Assembly: GCA_028290405.1 (NCBI GenBank) | Contig: JAQGJX010000078.1 | Span: forward strand, 1-34,882 | Source of the DNA: Hyphomicrobiales bacterium | GTDB lineage: Bacteria > Pseudomonadota > Alphaproteobacteria > Rhizobiales > Beijerinckiaceae | Length of the DNA stretch: 34,882 bases | Reading direction: 5' to 3' | Shown: positions 25,744-33,123 of the stretch, piece after piece | Layout: each line of letters opens with the position of its first letter | Numbering within the stretch: position 1 is the stretch's first letter | Made by a program: the position numbers and the translations under genes | The notes under the pieces: generated by a model | Seen by the model: the letters and a program-made list of their open reading frames with translations, nothing else | Databases searched by the model: none | What the model was told of the DNA's origin: nothing

Positions 25744-26343
25744 TCACAGGACCTTGTCGAGGAAAGCCTCGATGGCGGCCAGGACGGCGAGGTCGCATTG
25801 GTCCTGCGTCATGGCGCGCGCCTTCAGGCTCGTCTTCGAGACCAGCAGAGAATGGTCGCCGCCCTCCACGACGTGGAGATCGTTGACGGCCTGCATGCGG
25901 GCGCGCACCGCCTCGAGGCGATCCAGCGGGCACATGGCGTCCCGCGCGCCCTGCACGAACAGCACGGGCGCAGTCATTTCCAACAGCACCGCGTCGCGCA
26001 CGTTGGCGGGATTGGCGGCGCTCACCAGCGGGTAGCCGAGGCAGACGACGGCTGGGACCTCCTCCTCCTGCGACACGTGGCAGCCGACGCGCCCGCCCAT
26101 GCTCTTGCCGACCAGCACCGTGGGGGCGCGGCTGACGCGGCGGGTCTCCTCCAGCGCCTTGCGATGGGCGGCGACCAGCGCGGGCAGGCGGTCGGGCCGG
26201 CGCTTGCCCTCCAGCATGTAGGGATAATCGAAGGGATGCACCGTCCCGAGCCGCGCGAGCAGGTCGGCGAAAGCGCGCATGCGCGGATGCGCCGTGGAAG
26301 CGCCCGCGCCCGGCGCCAGCAGGAAGGCGGCTTTCGCGCGCAT
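25744..26343 (-). CDS. Small alpha/beta hydrolase (TEX30/KANL3-like, dienelactone hydrolase-like)
   Basis: A 199-residue cytoplasmic hydrolase from ATG 26343 (AGGAGAG upstream). The first strand leads to LLAPGAGASTAHPRM (an oxyanion-type loop), the nucleophile elbow is GKSMGGR with Ser81, the acid is probably Asp135 in VQGARDAMCP and the base His164 in EGGDHSLL. Such compact proteins are usually annotated as alpha/beta-hydrolase-like or dienelactone hydrolase. It opens the minus-strand catabolic run. It diverges from the TctC-type receptor at 26482, with a 12-base inverted repeat between them. Confidence 0.87.
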   Translation of the reverse strand: MRAKAAFLLAPGAGASTAHPRMRAFADLLARLGTVHPFDYPYMLEGKRRPDRLPALVAAHRKALEETRRVSRAPTVLVGKSMGGRVGCHVSQEEEVPAVVCLGYPLVSAANPANVRDAVLLEMTAPVLFVQGARDAMCPLDRLEAVRARMQAVNDLHVVEGGDHSLLVSKTSLKARAMTQDQCDLAVLAAIEAFLDKVL

Positions 26344-26366
26344 GATGGCTCTCCTGGTTGGCCGGA

Positions 26367-26419
26367 CCGGCGCGCAAGCCTTGCGTTATCGCCGTGGCTG
26401 GACGATCCTTGCGCGCCGG
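26367..26419. promoter_or_regulatory. 12-base perfect inverted repeat in a divergent promoter region
   Basis: CCGGCGCGCAAG (26367-26378) and CTTGCGCGCCGG (26408-26419) are exact complements with a 29-base spacer. A nested CTTGCG (26380-26385) offers an alternative pairing with CGCAAG (26373-26378). The region separates the alpha/beta hydrolase (-) from the TctC-type receptor (+). It may be a pair of half-sites for a LysR-, GntR- or IclR-like regulator, or an RNA switch. No regulator gene is nearby. Confidence 0.45.
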
Positions 26420-26481
26420 GCGACCTTCGCAGAACGAGGCGCTGGCGCAAAGCGGACAATGATCCGCATGGAGGAGCGCTC

Positions 26482-27468
26482 ATGATCAGGCCGGCCCTTG
26501 GCGTGCTTTGCCTCGCCGCTTCGTTGACCCATGCGGCGGCGCAACCCGCAGCCCCGTCGCCCGCGCAGACCTGGCCGTCGCAGCGCGTGCGCATGATCGT
26601 GCCGTATTCGGCGGGCGGCACCACCGATTACCTCGGGCGGCTCGCGGCGGAGGCCATTTCGCGCAAGACCGGCCAGCAGGTGGTGGTGGAGAACCGCACC
26701 GGGGCGGGCGGCAACATCGGCTCGGCGGCGGTGGCCAAGTCGGCGCCCGACGGGCTCACGCTGGGCATGCTGGTCAATTCCAGCATCACGGTGAACCAGT
26801 ATCTTTATACGAACATGGGCTACGACCCGCTGGCGGATCTCGTGGTCGCCGCCGTGCTGGGCGAAGCCCCGCAGGTCGTGGTGGTCAACAAGGACCTGCC
26901 GGCGCGGACCCTGCAGGAGTTCGTGGCGCTGGCGAAAGCCAAGCCCAATTCGCTGAACTACGCCACCGCGGGCGCGGGTTCGACGAACCATCTTTCGGTC
27001 CTTCTCCTGTCGCGCCTCGCGGGCATCCAGATGACCCACGTGCCCTATCGGGGAGCCGCGCCCGCCGTCGCGGACCTGACCAGCGGCGTGGTGCAGATGT
27101 TCCCTGTCGGCGTTGCGCCCGTCGCGGGTCTCGTAGAGGCGGGCGAACTGCGGCTGCTGGCGGCGGCCACCAGGCAGCGCCTGCCGCAATTGCCCAACTT
27201 GCCCACGGCCGCCGAGGGCGGCGTGCCGGGGTATGAATCGACGTCATGGTTCGGCGTCGTGGCGCCCACCGGCACGCCGCGCGAGATCGTCGACACGATC
27301 AACGCCATGATGCGCGAGCTCGTGGCCCAGCCCGAGACGCTGAAGAAGTTCGACCAGGCCTACCTCATCCCGTGGAGCTACACGCCCGACGAACTGCGCA
27401 AGATCGTCGTCGAGGAGGCCGCCGTGTGGGAGAAGGTCGTGAAGGACGCGGGCCTCAAGCTGGAATGA
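26482..27468 (+). CDS. Tripartite tricarboxylate transporter-type receptor (Bug/TctC family), second copy
   Basis: A 328-residue periplasmic receptor from ATG 26482, with GGAGGAG about 6-9 bases upstream. Signal peptide MIRPALGVLCLAASLTHAAAQ. Bug motifs: WPSQRVRMIVPYSAGGTTDYLGR, VVVENRTGAGGNIGS, AKSAPDGLTLG, HVPYRGAAPAVADL and LPNLPTAAEGGVPGY. It shares the family fold with the receptor at 23110-24081 but is clearly divergent, so the two probably bind different ligands. Membrane components TctA/TctB are absent here too. It diverges from the catabolic run and could be co-regulated through the inverted repeat at 26367-26419. Confidence 0.9.
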   Translation: MIRPALGVLCLAASLTHAAAQPAAPSPAQTWPSQRVRMIVPYSAGGTTDYLGRLAAEAISRKTGQQVVVENRTGAGGNIGSAAVAKSAPDGLTLGMLVNSSITVNQYLYTNMGYDPLADLVVAAVLGEAPQVVVVNKDLPARTLQEFVALAKAKPNSLNYATAGAGSTNHLSVLLLSRLAGIQMTHVPYRGAAPAVADLTSGVVQMFPVGVAPVAGLVEAGELRLLAAATRQRLPQLPNLPTAAEGGVPGYESTSWFGVVAPTGTPREIVDTINAMMRELVAQPETLKKFDQAYLIPWSYTPDELRKIVVEEAAVWEKVVKDAGLKLE

Positions 27469-27555
27469 GGCGGGGCGGCGTTCAACCAATCGTGAGTCGC
27501 CAGAGCGCGCGGGCGATGTAATCTTCCCGGAGACAAACAATTCGGGAGGAAAAAC

Positions 27556-28239
27556 ATGCCGCACGCACAAAGCCGTATCCTTGCCCTTGCGGCCGCCGGC
27601 CTCGCGCTGGGACTGGCGGGCGCGGCGCACGCGCAGCAGGCCCAGACGCAATATCCCAACATGACGTTCTTCGTCTCAAGCGCGCCCGGGCCCGACGGGG
27701 CGAACTATGGCGGGCTGGAAGGCGCCGACAAGCATTGCCAGGACCTCGCGGCGAAGGCGGGCGCGGGCGGCAAGACGTGGCGCGCCTATCTCAGCCAGCA
27801 GGCGATGGACGGCAAGCCCGCCGTCAACGCGCGCGACCGCATCGGCAAAGGGCCTTGGGCGAACGCCAACGGCGTGCAGGTGGCGGCCAGCGTCGAGGCG
27901 CTGCACGATCCCGACCGCAACGTGATCAACACCGACACGGGCCTTTCGGAGACCGGCCGCAAGGTGCCGGGCCGCATGTTCCTCGTGAACTACCACGACG
28001 TGTTGACCGGCACGATGGCGGACGGGACGGCCCCGCCGGCCGGCAAGGACATGACGTGCGGCAACTGGACCAAGAACGGCGAAGGGTCGGCCATGGTGGG
28101 CCATTCCGACCGGCTCGGGCTCACGGACGACGCGGCCGCGCGGTCATGGAACGCCGCGCATCCCTCGCGCGGGTGCAGCCCGCCGGCCCTGCGCTCCTCG
28201 GGCGGCAACGGCCTGCTCTACTGCTTCGCCGCCAACTGA
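27556..28239 (+). CDS. Secreted lectin-like protein
   Basis: A 227-residue secreted protein from ATG 27556 (GGGAGGA upstream). Signal peptide MPHAQSRILALAAAGLALGLAGAAHAQQ. The mature domain begins MTFFVSSAPGPDGANYGGLEGADKHCQDLA, then KTWRAYLSQQ, and ends with WNAAHPSRGCSPPALRSSGGNGLLYCFAAN. Four Cys residues allow two disulfides. This is the form of proteins annotated as lectin/collagenase-like with an endostatin or C-type-lectin-like fold in Bradyrhizobium and Bosea relatives; the assignment is from memory. It may bind surface or environmental polysaccharide. A strong terminator follows 20 bases after the stop. Confidence 0.72.
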   Translation: MPHAQSRILALAAAGLALGLAGAAHAQQAQTQYPNMTFFVSSAPGPDGANYGGLEGADKHCQDLAAKAGAGGKTWRAYLSQQAMDGKPAVNARDRIGKGPWANANGVQVAASVEALHDPDRNVINTDTGLSETGRKVPGRMFLVNYHDVLTGTMADGTAPPAGKDMTCGNWTKNGEGSAMVGHSDRLGLTDDAAARSWNAAHPSRGCSPPALRSSGGNGLLYCFAAN

Positions 28240-28259
28240 GGCGCTGCGTGCAAGACGTG

Positions 28260-28283
28260 AAAGCCCGGGTTCGCCCGGGCTTT
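28260..28283 (+). terminator. Rho-independent terminator of the lectin-like gene
   Basis: AAAGCCCGGG (28260-28269) pairs with CCCGGGCTTT (28274-28283) around a TTCG tetraloop, a very stable 10-base stem ending in a T-tract (TTTCTG). It starts 20 bases after the stop at 28239. The 3' side is also usable from the minus strand (AAAG...), so it may insulate the converging small gene at 28299. Confidence 0.9.
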
Positions 28284-28298
28284 CTGCTGACCGGGCGG

Positions 28299-28487
28299 TC
28301 AGTTCAACCGGCCGGAGGCCGCGTTGCGGGCTTCCATGGCGATCGCCGCCAGAATGCCCTGCAGATGCTCAAGGACGCCCGCGGCTTCCAGCACCACGGC
28401 GTCGATCTCGGCGCACCAGTCGTCGCCCTCCAGTGAAGTCGTCATAAGGTCAAGAGAACGCATCCTTTTTACAAGATCGCTAATCAT
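28299..28487 (-). CDS. 62-residue hypothetical protein, helical and acidic
   Basis: The ATG at 28487 is preceded on the minus strand by GGGAGAGG, a strong ribosome-binding site. The protein has no signal peptide and looks wholly alpha-helical, with a heptad-like C-terminal half (IDAVVLEAAGVLEHLQGILAAIAMEARNAA) suggesting a small coiled-coil or dimeric helix pair. An AT-rich leader (28520-28580), unusual here, precedes it and may hold a promoter (TTGAAC at 28552-28557 on the minus strand). I recognise no family. Confidence 0.6.
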   Translation of the reverse strand: MISDLVKRMRSLDLMTTSLEGDDWCAEIDAVVLEAAGVLEHLQGILAAIAMEARNAASGRLN

Positions 28488-28721
28488 TGGCCTCTCCCTA
28501 GGCTCCTCGAATCACGAGGCTTACAACCGTTAAGCTAGCAGAGAGCAACAGGTTCAAGAATATACGACTTTCGATTTTTTGACTTGCGTGGCGGTTGTGG
28601 CCGCAGTGCGATCCGCAAGAACGCACGTCCGTCGGACGCGGCACAGCAGGCGCAAGGGGCCAAAGCAAATCGGGAATTGCGGTCGCCAGTTGGCTGCGCG
28701 CGCTCTAACAGGGAACTCGGA

Positions 28722-29363
28722 TCAGGTCGGTCCGCCAGCGGCCGCTTCCGCGGGGCCGATGTTGTAAAGCTGGACGCGGCGATTGATCGGGTCGGCGGGG
28801 TTCTCGAGGTTGCGCAACTGCTCCATGCCCAAGCCGATGGCGACGAGCCGTTTCGACAATCCCGGCGCACGGCTCAGGATGAACTTCTGCACCGCGTCGG
28901 CGCGGCGCTGGCTGAGCGTCAGGTTGTAGTCGCGCGCGCCGCGTCCGTCCGTGTGGCCGGCCACCATGAAGCGCGCGCCCGCAAACGCCGGGGCCGACAG
29001 GGTCTCGGCCAGCCGCGTCAGGTCCGCTTCGAACTCGGGCTTGATGACCGCCGCGTCATAATCAAAGTAGATCGTGATGCTGACCCAGGAGCGGTTCGAC
29101 AGGGCCTCAGCCACCTTGGCGTTCGGGATCACCAGCAGGCCGTTCGACGTGGTGGCGCGGGGCGGCGAATTGAGGCCTTCGCGCAGGCTCCTGCGCAGTT
29201 CGTCGACGTTCAGCGCCTTGTGGGGCGAGGCGCTTCCGGGCCGCTCGCGCTCCATCAGCGCGTCGATCATGTCCTGCTTGGCGGCGGCCTTCGGCGCATG
29301 GGCGATCTGCGGCCAGCAAAGGCCCCCGACCCAGACGCACGCGACAGCCAGTTTCATGAGCAT
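28722..29363 (-). CDS. OmpA-family peptidoglycan-associated protein
   Basis: A 213-residue envelope protein; start ATG 29363 (ATG 29357 is possible). The N-terminus is a signal peptide (MLMKLAVACVWVGGLCWPQIAHA). Residues about 25-90 are a charged linker. Residues about 92-205 form an OmpA C-terminal domain: WVSITIYFDYDAAVIKPEFEADL, then MVAGHTDGRGARDYNLTLSQRRADAV with the Asp and Arg positions that contact diaminopimelate in peptidoglycan. No lipobox or barrel is present, so it is probably a soluble periplasmic wall-binder. It follows the large coiled-coil gene by 19 bases on the same strand and is surely in the same operon. Confidence 0.9.
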   Translation of the reverse strand: MLMKLAVACVWVGGLCWPQIAHAPKAAAKQDMIDALMERERPGSASPHKALNVDELRRSLREGLNSPPRATTSNGLLVIPNAKVAEALSNRSWVSITIYFDYDAAVIKPEFEADLTRLAETLSAPAFAGARFMVAGHTDGRGARDYNLTLSQRRADAVQKFILSRAPGLSKRLVAIGLGMEQLRNLENPADPINRRVQLYNIGPAEAAAGGPT

Positions 29364-29382
29364 GCTCGTGTCCTGGTCCGCG

Positions 29383-31842
29383 TCACGTCAGGGGGCGCTG
29401 CGCGGCGGGGTCGGCCGGCGCCTGTCCCTTGCCGTCGAGCGCGCGCGTGATCTGTCCGCCGCCGTCCGCGAACAGCCTGGACAGTTCAAGCGCGCGCCGC
29501 GCCAGCGTGTCGTTCAGCATCGCGGCGCGCGTATCGAGGCCGGTGTGGATGCGCGCCAGCAGCTTCTCCAGCGATGCGGCGATTTCTTCGGCCTTGCCGG
29601 TGGTCCGAGCGTCGAATTCGTTGAGCTGCAGTCCCAGCTTGTGGGCAGCTTCGTCGGTCCGGGCCGAAAGGCGCTCGTGGAACGCCTCCGAGCGCGTCGC
29701 AAACGTGTGCTCGACCGCTTCAAGATTGGCCTCGACGCCTTCGTTGAAGTGCGACGCGAGCACTTCGACGCGCTCCGTCAGCGCGCCGCCCTGCGTGTAG
29801 ATGACGTCCTCGAAGCGCGCGAGGCGGTCCGTCAGCGTCTCCAGCACGAAGTCGGCATGCACCCCGATGGCGTCGATGGCTTTCGCGAGATTGGCGCCGA
29901 ATTCGTCGTCGAATTGCGTGCGCCCTTCCTTCATGGCTTCGCTGTACTTGGTGAGCGTCACTTCCATGTAGGCGATGCGCTCCGCCAGCGCGCGGTCCAT
30001 GACCTGCTGGTTGCCGCCGAACGCCGCTTCGAGTTGGCGCGTCCGCTGGCTGATGGTTTCCTCCACCAACTGTCGCTGGCTCGCCATGGTGGTGTTGATC
30101 GCCTCGACGTGTTGCAGCAGCATGTTGTCGATCTGGCGCATGCCGACCGAGAGCGTGCCGGCGAGTTCGTCCGTGCGCACCGACATCCTGTCGTGGAACG
30201 TGTCGGCGTGGGCGCCCAGCGAGCCTTCGACGGCGTTTAGCTTGGTGGTCACGCCGTCAAGGAAGTAGGTGGCGTCGCGCGACAGGCGCTCGGCGAGCGC
30301 GCCGCCGTTGGTGACCACGACGTCCTCGAAGCGCGCCAGCCGCGTGGACAACTCCTTCAACAGGTGCTCGGACGACGCGGCGCCTTCGGCCAGCGCGGTC
30401 TTGCTGATGTCCTTGAAGCCTTCGCGGAAGCCCGCGGTTTGCAGCCCCAGCGCTTCGCCATGGGCCGTGAAGGTCTTGTCCAGGTAGGTTCCCCATTCGG
30501 AGAGCCATTCCTTGAATTGCTCGTTATGCTTGGCCAGCGTGGCGTCGATCGCCGTTTCCTGCTCGGAGAGCGTGCTCTCCAGCAGGGCGCGCTGCCCCGT
30601 CAGCTTATCGGTGATCTCCGCAAGGCGCGTGGCGAACGTTTCGTCCACCGCCTCGCCGCCGGCCGACAGGGCCTTGTGCAGCGCCTTGATCTGCTCCTGC
30701 ATGGTTTCGCTGGCCGCGCCCGCCTGGTAGCCGAGCGCTTTCGTGGCTTCCTTGGTGATCGTCGCGAACTGGTCCTGCAGGCTCGCGCCCTTGGCGGCCA
30801 TTTCCTTCACGAGCTGGCCGGTGAGCGCGATGAACTGCTCCTGGAGCTGCGAGCTGTGCGCGCCGATCTGCTTGCCAACGTCTTCGCAATGCGCGTCGAG
30901 GCGGGCGTTCAGCGCGTCCGAGGAGCCGTCCAGAATGGTCTTCGAGGCGCGCGTCTGCTCGGCCATGAGGTCCACGAACCGCTGTCCGCTGGACGACAGG
31001 TCCTCCACCAGCGCGGGACTCGCGGCGGCCAGCATGTCGCGGATGCGCGCGCTCGCGTCCTCGAGCGAATTGGCCAGTTTGGCGTCGCGCTCCTCGAAAA
31101 TGGACAGGATGCGGCCCGCGGCGCCGTCGACGCTCGAGTCGAGCTTGCCGGTGGTGGCCTCGAGCGCGCGCACCAGGCTGCTCTTCTCCTCCATGATGGA
31201 GGCGCGAATGGCGTTGCAATTGGCGGCCATCGTCTCGCGTTCCGCGACCAGCGAATCGAGGAGGGACTGAATTCTGCGGACGCTCTCGTTGTAGGAGAAG
31301 TCCAGCGTCACCGCTTCCGTGCGCATGCGCGCGCTCAGTTCCGCCGCGCGCAGCATGGCGGCTTCGATGCCAGCTTCCATGCCGGCGAATTCGCGCAGCA
31401 CGCCCTGCGATACCGCCGCGGCCTGTTCGATGGCCAGCATGGGCTCGTTGCGCTGCGCGGCGCTCTCGTCCACCATTTGCGCGACAAGGCGCACGTCGTC
31501 GGCCCGCCTCTGCACGAGCGCCACGATGAAGACAAACGCCACCGGGCCGATGAGCGCGGCCGCAAAGCCCAGCAAGGCGGGCCAGTAGATCTGCGCGAAG
31601 GCCAGCATCGCCAGCCAGACGCCCACGATGGCGCCCGCCAGCCATACGGACTTTCGATGATCCCTGCCGCTGAGTTGCTGGCGCAGGCGCGCGCCCGTCA
31701 GGCGGTCGTCGTTGGCGTGCTGGGTCGCGGCGGGAGCAGGCGGCGGCGAGCCCTTCTCGCGGTCGGAGACCGGCGCAATTCGATCAGCGGCGTTCTGGCC
31801 CAAGGATACGACTTCCTCTTTGGCTGACTTGAGCACCGTCAT
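29383..31842 (-). CDS. Large inner-membrane coiled-coil protein (growth-pole-ring-like, apolipoprotein-type helices)
   Basis: An 819-residue protein. ATG 31842 is chosen for the GAGGG six bases upstream; GTG 31875 is an alternative. A polar cytoplasmic N-terminus (1-63, Pro-rich at 30-40) precedes two membrane helices (about 66-83 and 89-110), then some 700 residues of continuous amphipathic helix rich in Ala, Glu, Leu and Arg. Two long internal repeats about 170 residues apart start RLARFEDVVVTNGGALAER (about 499) and RLARFEDVIYTQGGALTER (about 671), each followed by an FHxR(L/M)S(V/A)RTDE segment. This architecture resembles the Agrobacterium growth-pole-ring protein (GPR, over 2000 residues) and other apolipoprotein-like polar proteins of Rhizobiales, but shorter. 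The partner gene encodes an OmpA-domain protein. Function as a polar scaffold is inferred. Confidence 0.75.
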   Translation of the reverse strand: MTVLKSAKEEVVSLGQNAADRIAPVSDREKGSPPPAPAATQHANDDRLTGARLRQQLSGRDHRKSVWLAGAIVGVWLAMLAFAQIYWPALLGFAAALIGPVAFVFIVALVQRRADDVRLVAQMVDESAAQRNEPMLAIEQAAAVSQGVLREFAGMEAGIEAAMLRAAELSARMRTEAVTLDFSYNESVRRIQSLLDSLVAERETMAANCNAIRASIMEEKSSLVRALEATTGKLDSSVDGAAGRILSIFEERDAKLANSLEDASARIRDMLAAASPALVEDLSSSGQRFVDLMAEQTRASKTILDGSSDALNARLDAHCEDVGKQIGAHSSQLQEQFIALTGQLVKEMAAKGASLQDQFATITKEATKALGYQAGAASETMQEQIKALHKALSAGGEAVDETFATRLAEITDKLTGQRALLESTLSEQETAIDATLAKHNEQFKEWLSEWGTYLDKTFTAHGEALGLQTAGFREGFKDISKTALAEGAASSEHLLKELSTRLARFEDVVVTNGGALAERLSRDATYFLDGVTTKLNAVEGSLGAHADTFHDRMSVRTDELAGTLSVGMRQIDNMLLQHVEAINTTMASQRQLVEETISQRTRQLEAAFGGNQQVMDRALAERIAYMEVTLTKYSEAMKEGRTQFDDEFGANLAKAIDAIGVHADFVLETLTDRLARFEDVIYTQGGALTERVEVLASHFNEGVEANLEAVEHTFATRSEAFHERLSARTDEAAHKLGLQLNEFDARTTGKAEEIAASLEKLLARIHTGLDTRAAMLNDTLARRALELSRLFADGGGQITRALDGKGQAPADPAAQRPLT

Positions 31843-32117
31843 GAAAAACCCTCGATCCGCACGCCTGAACGACACGCCAAATTGGCTGGAGCCGCCCCTT
31901 GTGGAGGCCGCAAAAACCAGCCAGGCGGGTTATCTTGTAAGGGTCGGAATGTTGCGCCGAGCAAGACCAACGCAAATCTGTCGATACTTCACAGCATAAA
32001 TAGCTCGGCGCGGATCGCGCGCACGGGACGTGACGCAACGTGGTCGACGCTATGGATATCCCTGGCGGAACGCCGCGGCGGCGCAGTCCGCTTCCATATT
32101 TTCATGAGTTTATTTGT

Positions 32118-32257
32118 TTGACAGTATCCCGCGTGGTTACACTGCGGCTCATAGCCTACCCGTCGTCGAGAGGCGCGTCAGAGGCCCCCTAGTCGCTGCC
32201 GTCGGCCCCTCGACCTTCAATGCCCGGTCTCCTGCCGCAGGGACCGGGCATTCTTTT
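32118..32257 (+). ncRNA. Candidate small RNA with intrinsic terminator
   Basis: A TTGACA box (32118-32123) in an AT-rich stretch suggests a sigma-70-type -35, with TACACT (32138-32143) a possible though closely spaced -10. Downstream, GTCGAGAGGC (32165-32174) pairs with GCCCCTCGAC (32205-32214) except one position, enclosing a 30-base loop. A strong terminator ends the unit at 32221-32257. No protein gene lies upstream that would need this terminator on the plus strand. The transcript would be about 100-120 bases. No known RNA family is recognised. Confidence 0.5.
32221..32257 (+). terminator. Strong Rho-independent terminator
   Basis: TGCCCGGTC (32221-32229) pairs with GACCGGGCA (32242-32250), and an inner CCTG/CAGG (32231-32234 with 32238-32241) extends the stem, followed by TTCTTTTT. 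No plus-strand protein gene precedes it, which is the main reason to propose a non-coding transcript here. Confidence 0.88.
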
Positions 32258-32367
32258 TGTTGTCGTGCAACGGCGACGCGGGGCTCCTCGGGATCGGCGC
32301 TCAGGCCCGCCCCGGGGAGACCTCCACGCAGCCGTTTCAGGGCCTGAATCCAAGATCGGTGGGATCG

Positions 32368-33123
32368 ATGCGCCTATGGTTTCCTGCTTTGACCGGACTG
32401 TTCGCCATGGCGTCGCTGGGCGCTTTGGCCGGCGAAGCGCCTGGCGCGCCATGGGGTGGGCTCTATGTTTCGGCGCACGTCTCAGCGTTGGGCGGAACGA
32501 CGACGCATTATTCGAACAATAGCTACAACGGTTATGAGGCGAGCCTTACGAGCAGAAAAAGAGGCATGAAGGCGGGGCCTGGCGTTCAGCTCGGCTACAA
32601 CTGGCAAGTGGGGTCGTTTGTGGCCGGGCTCGAACTGGATATCGATTCCGCAGTGCTGAAACGCACAGGCTGCCGAGGCGCGTGGGCGCCGGAGACGCCT
32701 TGCGGGGATTCTTACTATGGCGCTTTCTACCTGTCGGACCAAAGCACGTACCGCGGCTCCATCCGCGCAAAGATCGGCTACCAGCTGGCGGACTTCATGT
32801 TTTACGTGAGCGGCGGATTGGCCCTCATGAAGACGACAAGCGCCTTGAAGGTCGATTGTCCGGAGGGCTGCGGGGCTACGGACGCCGTCGTGTTTTCGAG
32901 CCTGACGTCAGTCTCGGCGCATCGTGCGAGCTTCGCGTACGGCGCGGGCGTCGAGTATGCGTTGAGCCCGCATTGGCGCATCGGGCTCGATTGCATGCGG
33001 TTCAAATCTCCCGATTTGAGCCAGTCAGTGACCCACGGCGCGACCTATGGCGAGCAGCTTATCACGAGCACGACGTCGGGAGCCTATTCTCTCGTGACGT
33101 CGAAAGTGACTTACGTGTTTTGA
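32368..33123 (+). CDS. Outer-membrane beta-barrel protein, divergent Omp25-like
   Basis: A 251-residue protein from ATG 32368 (GGTGGG upstream), with a signal peptide (MRLWFPALTGLFAMASLGALAGE). Barrel strands are visible: WGGLYVSAHVSALGG, PGVQLGYNWQVGSFVAGLELDI, RGSIRAKIGYQLADFMFYVSGGLAL, AYGAGVEYALSPHWRIGLDCMRF and the last strand LVTSKVTYVF, which ends in the classic C-terminal Phe for BAM recognition. A loop region holds two Cys pairs (near TGCRGAWAPETPCG and DCPEGCG), unusual for these barrels. Base composition is a little less GC-rich than that of neighbours (for example 32500-32560), hinting at a different history. Confidence 0.85.
   Translation: MRLWFPALTGLFAMASLGALAGEAPGAPWGGLYVSAHVSALGGTTTHYSNNSYNGYEASLTSRKRGMKAGPGVQLGYNWQVGSFVAGLELDIDSAVLKRTGCRGAWAPETPCGDSYYGAFYLSDQSTYRGSIRAKIGYQLADFMFYVSGGLALMKTTSALKVDCPEGCGATDAVVFSSLTSVSAHRASFAYGAGVEYALSPHWRIGLDCMRFKSPDLSQSVTHGATYGEQLITSTTSGAYSLVTSKVTYVF

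Larger units (their letters stand above)
31843..32367. other. 525-base region without a protein gene
   Basis: This holds the promoter region of the coiled-coil/OmpA operon (minus strand, left part), an AT-rich stretch at 32090-32125, the candidate small RNA with its terminator (32118-32257), and the leader of the OMP at 32368. Short open frames here have poor codon use and no ribosome-binding site. Confidence 0.6.

Noticed and set aside
25525-26481. N-terminal extension of the second TctC-type frame
   Set aside because: It runs antisense through the alpha/beta hydrolase; the signal peptide and GGAGGAG point to ATG 26482.
29074-31827. Two long plus-strand open frames opposite the OmpA and coiled-coil genes
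   Set aside because: Antisense shadows with Arg/Leu/His bias; the repeated look of the frame merely reflects the repeats in the real gene.
32114-32347. 77-codon open frame inside the intergenic region
   Set aside because: It runs through the terminator at 32221-32250, has no ribosome-binding site and atypical codon use, so a non-coding transcript is preferred.
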